DNA of 15,355 bases from an uncultured Lachnospiraceae bacterium (GTDB lineage Bacteria; Bacillota; Clostridia; Lachnospirales; Lachnospiraceae), in the NCBI GenBank assembly GCA_934371475.1, contig CAKRNX010000045.1, positions 1 through 15,355 of the forward strand, read 5' to 3'. Below the pieces are notes generated by a model, which worked only from the letters and a program-made list of their open reading frames with translations, searched no databases and was not told the origin of the DNA. Positions 13,734-15,355 of the stretch are shown here, piece after piece. Numbering within the stretch: the first letter of the stretch is position 1; each line of letters starts with the position of its first letter. The position numbers were made by a program, and so were the translations under genes.

Positions 13734-15209
13734 ATGGCGGAATCTGTTTCGAAAGATATTTCACAGGTGGAACGGAGAGTGCAGGCGCTTTGTGAAGGGT
13801 GCGCAGATATTACAGTCCGTCCGATGAAGATTGGCGCCGTGCATCCGGTGGACTGTTTGGTGGTCTATAATGAGACGGCAGTGGGAAATATGCTGCTGGA
13901 AGATTCTGTGATCGGAAAGATGCTGAATCATTTCTGGAAAATGGAGCCGGAACAGATCATTGAGACGGTGCGGCAGGATGGTCTGGGGATTTCAGATGTG
14001 AAAGAACTGCAGAGTATGGAGGAAGCAATCCAGGCTGTGCTGGCAGGCAATGCGGTATTTTTCCTGAACGGATACGGACACGCACTCAAGATTGGCGGGA
14101 AAGGGTATCCGGACATGGGGGTTCCCCAGGCGGAGTCAGAAAAAGGACTGAGAGGATCCAGAGAAGCGTTTGGCGAGTCGGTCAAAATGAATACAGCGCT
14201 TGTGCGCAAGCGGCTTCGTTCCACGCAGATGAAAGTGGAAGAACAGGTGGTGGGAGAAGCCTCGCACACAATGCTGAATCTGGTGTACATGGAGGGACTG
14301 GTGTATCCGGAGCTGCTGGAAGAGATTCGGAGCCGTCTGCAGAATATCAGCCCAGACGGAGTGATGGACAGTGGAGTGATCGAGCAGCTGATGCAGGATG
14401 TGTGGTATTCTCCGTTTCCCCAGTTCCAGACGACAGAGCGGCCGGATAAAGCAGCGTCAGCGCTGCTGGATGGACGGATCCTGCTTTTGTGTGATAATAC
14501 GCCGGTGGGTCTGCTTCTTCCTACCACAATGAACAGTCTGATGCAGACGGGCGATGACTATTACGGGAATTTTGAGATTGCCTCCCTGCTGCGCTGTATC
14601 CGGTACCTGGCAATATTCCTGGCATTTTCGTTTCCGGGGCTGTATCTGGCAGTGACAGGATTTCATCCCCAGATCCTGCCTGTCAATTTGATCCTGTCCA
14701 TGGCAGAATCCAGGCGTGGCGTACCGTTTGCAGCGCTGGCGGAGGTACTGTTTTTGGAAATATCATTTGAACTGATGCGCGAGGCCGGACTGCGGATGCC
14801 GGGGCCTATCGGGAACATGATTGGGATTGTGGGCGGCCTGATTATCGGGCAGGCAGCAGTGACAGCCAATTTGATCAGTCCCATGATTGTGATTGTAGAT
14901 GCGCTGACAGCGCTGGGATCATTTTCAATTCCCAATGAAGAACTTTCAGAGGCATTCCGCATTCTGAAATACGGTATGATTGTGCTGTGCGGCTTTTTCG
15001 GGATTTACGGGTTTGTGGCCGGATGGCTGGCGCTGCTGATCCATCTGGCAGGGCTGAGAAGTTTTGGCATCCCGTATCTGATGCCGTTTGCGGCAGGGGA
15101 GCGGGACGGGATTTCTGAGTGGAGCGACGGGATTTTCCGTGCGCCTATGCGCAGAATGAACCGGCGGCCCGTCTACGCCAGGCGGGAAGTCCGCAACAGA
15201 AACAAGTAA
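13734..15209 (+). CDS. GerA-family spore germination protein (GerAA/SpoVAF type)
   Basis: 491 residues from ATG 13734, with AAGGAG 4 bases upstream; this gives a family-typical start and length (~480-500). The N-terminal ~290 residues are soluble: ADITVRPMKIGAVHPVDCLV opens the domain, and LVYMEGLVYPELLEEIRSRL and DNTPVGLLLPTTMNSL are conserved GerA lines. After DDYYGNFEIASLLRCIRYLA come about five membrane segments, including LAIFLAFSFPGLYLAV, GMIVLCGFFGIYGFVAGWLALL and the conserved MPGPIGNMIGIVGGLIIGQA. It should sit in the inner spore membrane as the A subunit of a nutrient receptor or as its SpoVAF-like relative; the two cannot be separated by eye. No B or C partner follows in the 146 bases left, and a repeat lies directly downstream, so it looks monocistronic. 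Confidence 0.88.
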   Translation: MAESVSKDISQVERRVQALCEGCADITVRPMKIGAVHPVDCLVVYNETAVGNMLLEDSVIGKMLNHFWKMEPEQIIETVRQDGLGISDVKELQSMEEAIQAVLAGNAVFFLNGYGHALKIGGKGYPDMGVPQAESEKGLRGSREAFGESVKMNTALVRKRLRSTQMKVEEQVVGEASHTMLNLVYMEGLVYPELLEEIRSRLQNISPDGVMDSGVIEQLMQDVWYSPFPQFQTTERPDKAASALLDGRILLLCDNTPVGLLLPTTMNSLMQTGDDYYGNFEIASLLRCIRYLAIFLAFSFPGLYLAVTGFHPQILPVNLILSMAESRRGVPFAALAEVLFLEISFELMREAGLRMPGPIGNMIGIVGGLIIGQAAVTANLISPMIVIVDALTALGSFSIPNEELSEAFRILKYGMIVLCGFFGIYGFVAGWLALLIHLAGLRSFGIPYLMPFAAGERDGISEWSDGIFRAPMRRMNRRPVYARREVRNRNK

Positions 15210-15251
15210 CGGGCGGACCTGCCCACAGATTTTTACGAAAAGCTTTTTTTA

Positions 15252-15355
15252 TTTCACAGGAAATTGCTAACGCAACCTGCTCGCGCGCGGAACAAAAGCT
15301 GTGCTGCCAAGGCAGTGGTCCACGGGGTGTGCGAAGCACACTTTTGTTGCTTCAC
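15252..15355. repeat. Dispersed palindromic repeat, copy 4 (runs to window edge)
   Basis: It begins TTTCACAGGAAATTGC as in the other copies, then diverges (the TCCTGTG arm is replaced by a CTAACGCAACCTG section), and recovers the right end GGGGTGTGCGAAGCACAC with TTTTGTT. Its last hairpin is better than in copy 2: GTGTGC (15327-15332), GAA, GCACAC (15336-15341). CTGCC (15304-15308) pairs with GGCAG (15311-15315). It may continue beyond the window. Confidence 0.65.

Noticed and set aside
13519..13827. 102-codon open frame at the cobalamin operon terminator
   Set aside because: It starts inside the terminator stem, has no ribosome binding site and runs into the germination gene in another frame; the composition is unlike neighbours.

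Overview
The window reads as chromosome of an endospore-forming, anaerobic Clostridia, most likely a Lachnospiraceae-type gut Firmicute. The reasons are a sipL-type spore coat gene, a GerA-family germination protein, a YesM/YesN-style two-component pair, purine-rich ribosome binding sites, strict one-strand gene order, and a cobalamin riboswitch driving a corrinoid importer. Species assignment is not possible by eye. Every convincing gene is on the + strand. No IS element, phage gene, tRNA, rRNA or CRISPR array was seen.

Region 1 (1-3220) is a tightly packed set: the 3' part of an AraC-type response regulator, a short histidine kinase of the YesM class, and a 487-residue tandem ABC ATPase of the sugar (RbsA/MglA) type. 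The last overlaps the kinase gene by 4 bases and has lost catalytic motifs in both halves. No permease gene follows it. This is the best candidate in the window for an undescribed system: a probably inactive ABC ATPase used as a signalling partner. Region 2 (3221-5790) holds greA, then an orphan Dam-like adenine methyltransferase overlapping an HD-domain nucleotidase-like gene, closed by a strong terminator. Region 3 (5785-9844) opens with a structured repeat and a sigma-E-like promoter, then a PrcB-like lipoprotein and sipL, probably a sporulation operon, followed by ispE and a FadR-type GntR regulator.

Region 4 (9862-13555) is a complete cobalamin uptake unit: a consensus sigma-A promoter, a cobalamin riboswitch with a terminator-like expression platform, a solute-binding protein, a 294-base highly structured gap, permease, ATPase and terminator. 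Region 5 (13556-15355) has a monocistronic GerA-type germination protein.

A dispersed palindromic repeat links the regions. Four copies of different completeness lie at 3894-3985, 5785-5900, 10139-10183 and 15252-15355, all between genes. The core is an inverted repeat built on CACAGGA / TCCTGTG, and longer copies end in a GTGTG...CACAC hairpin. The copy at 10139 lies inside the leader of the riboswitch-controlled operon. The family looks like a REP- or MITE-like non-coding element of this lineage.
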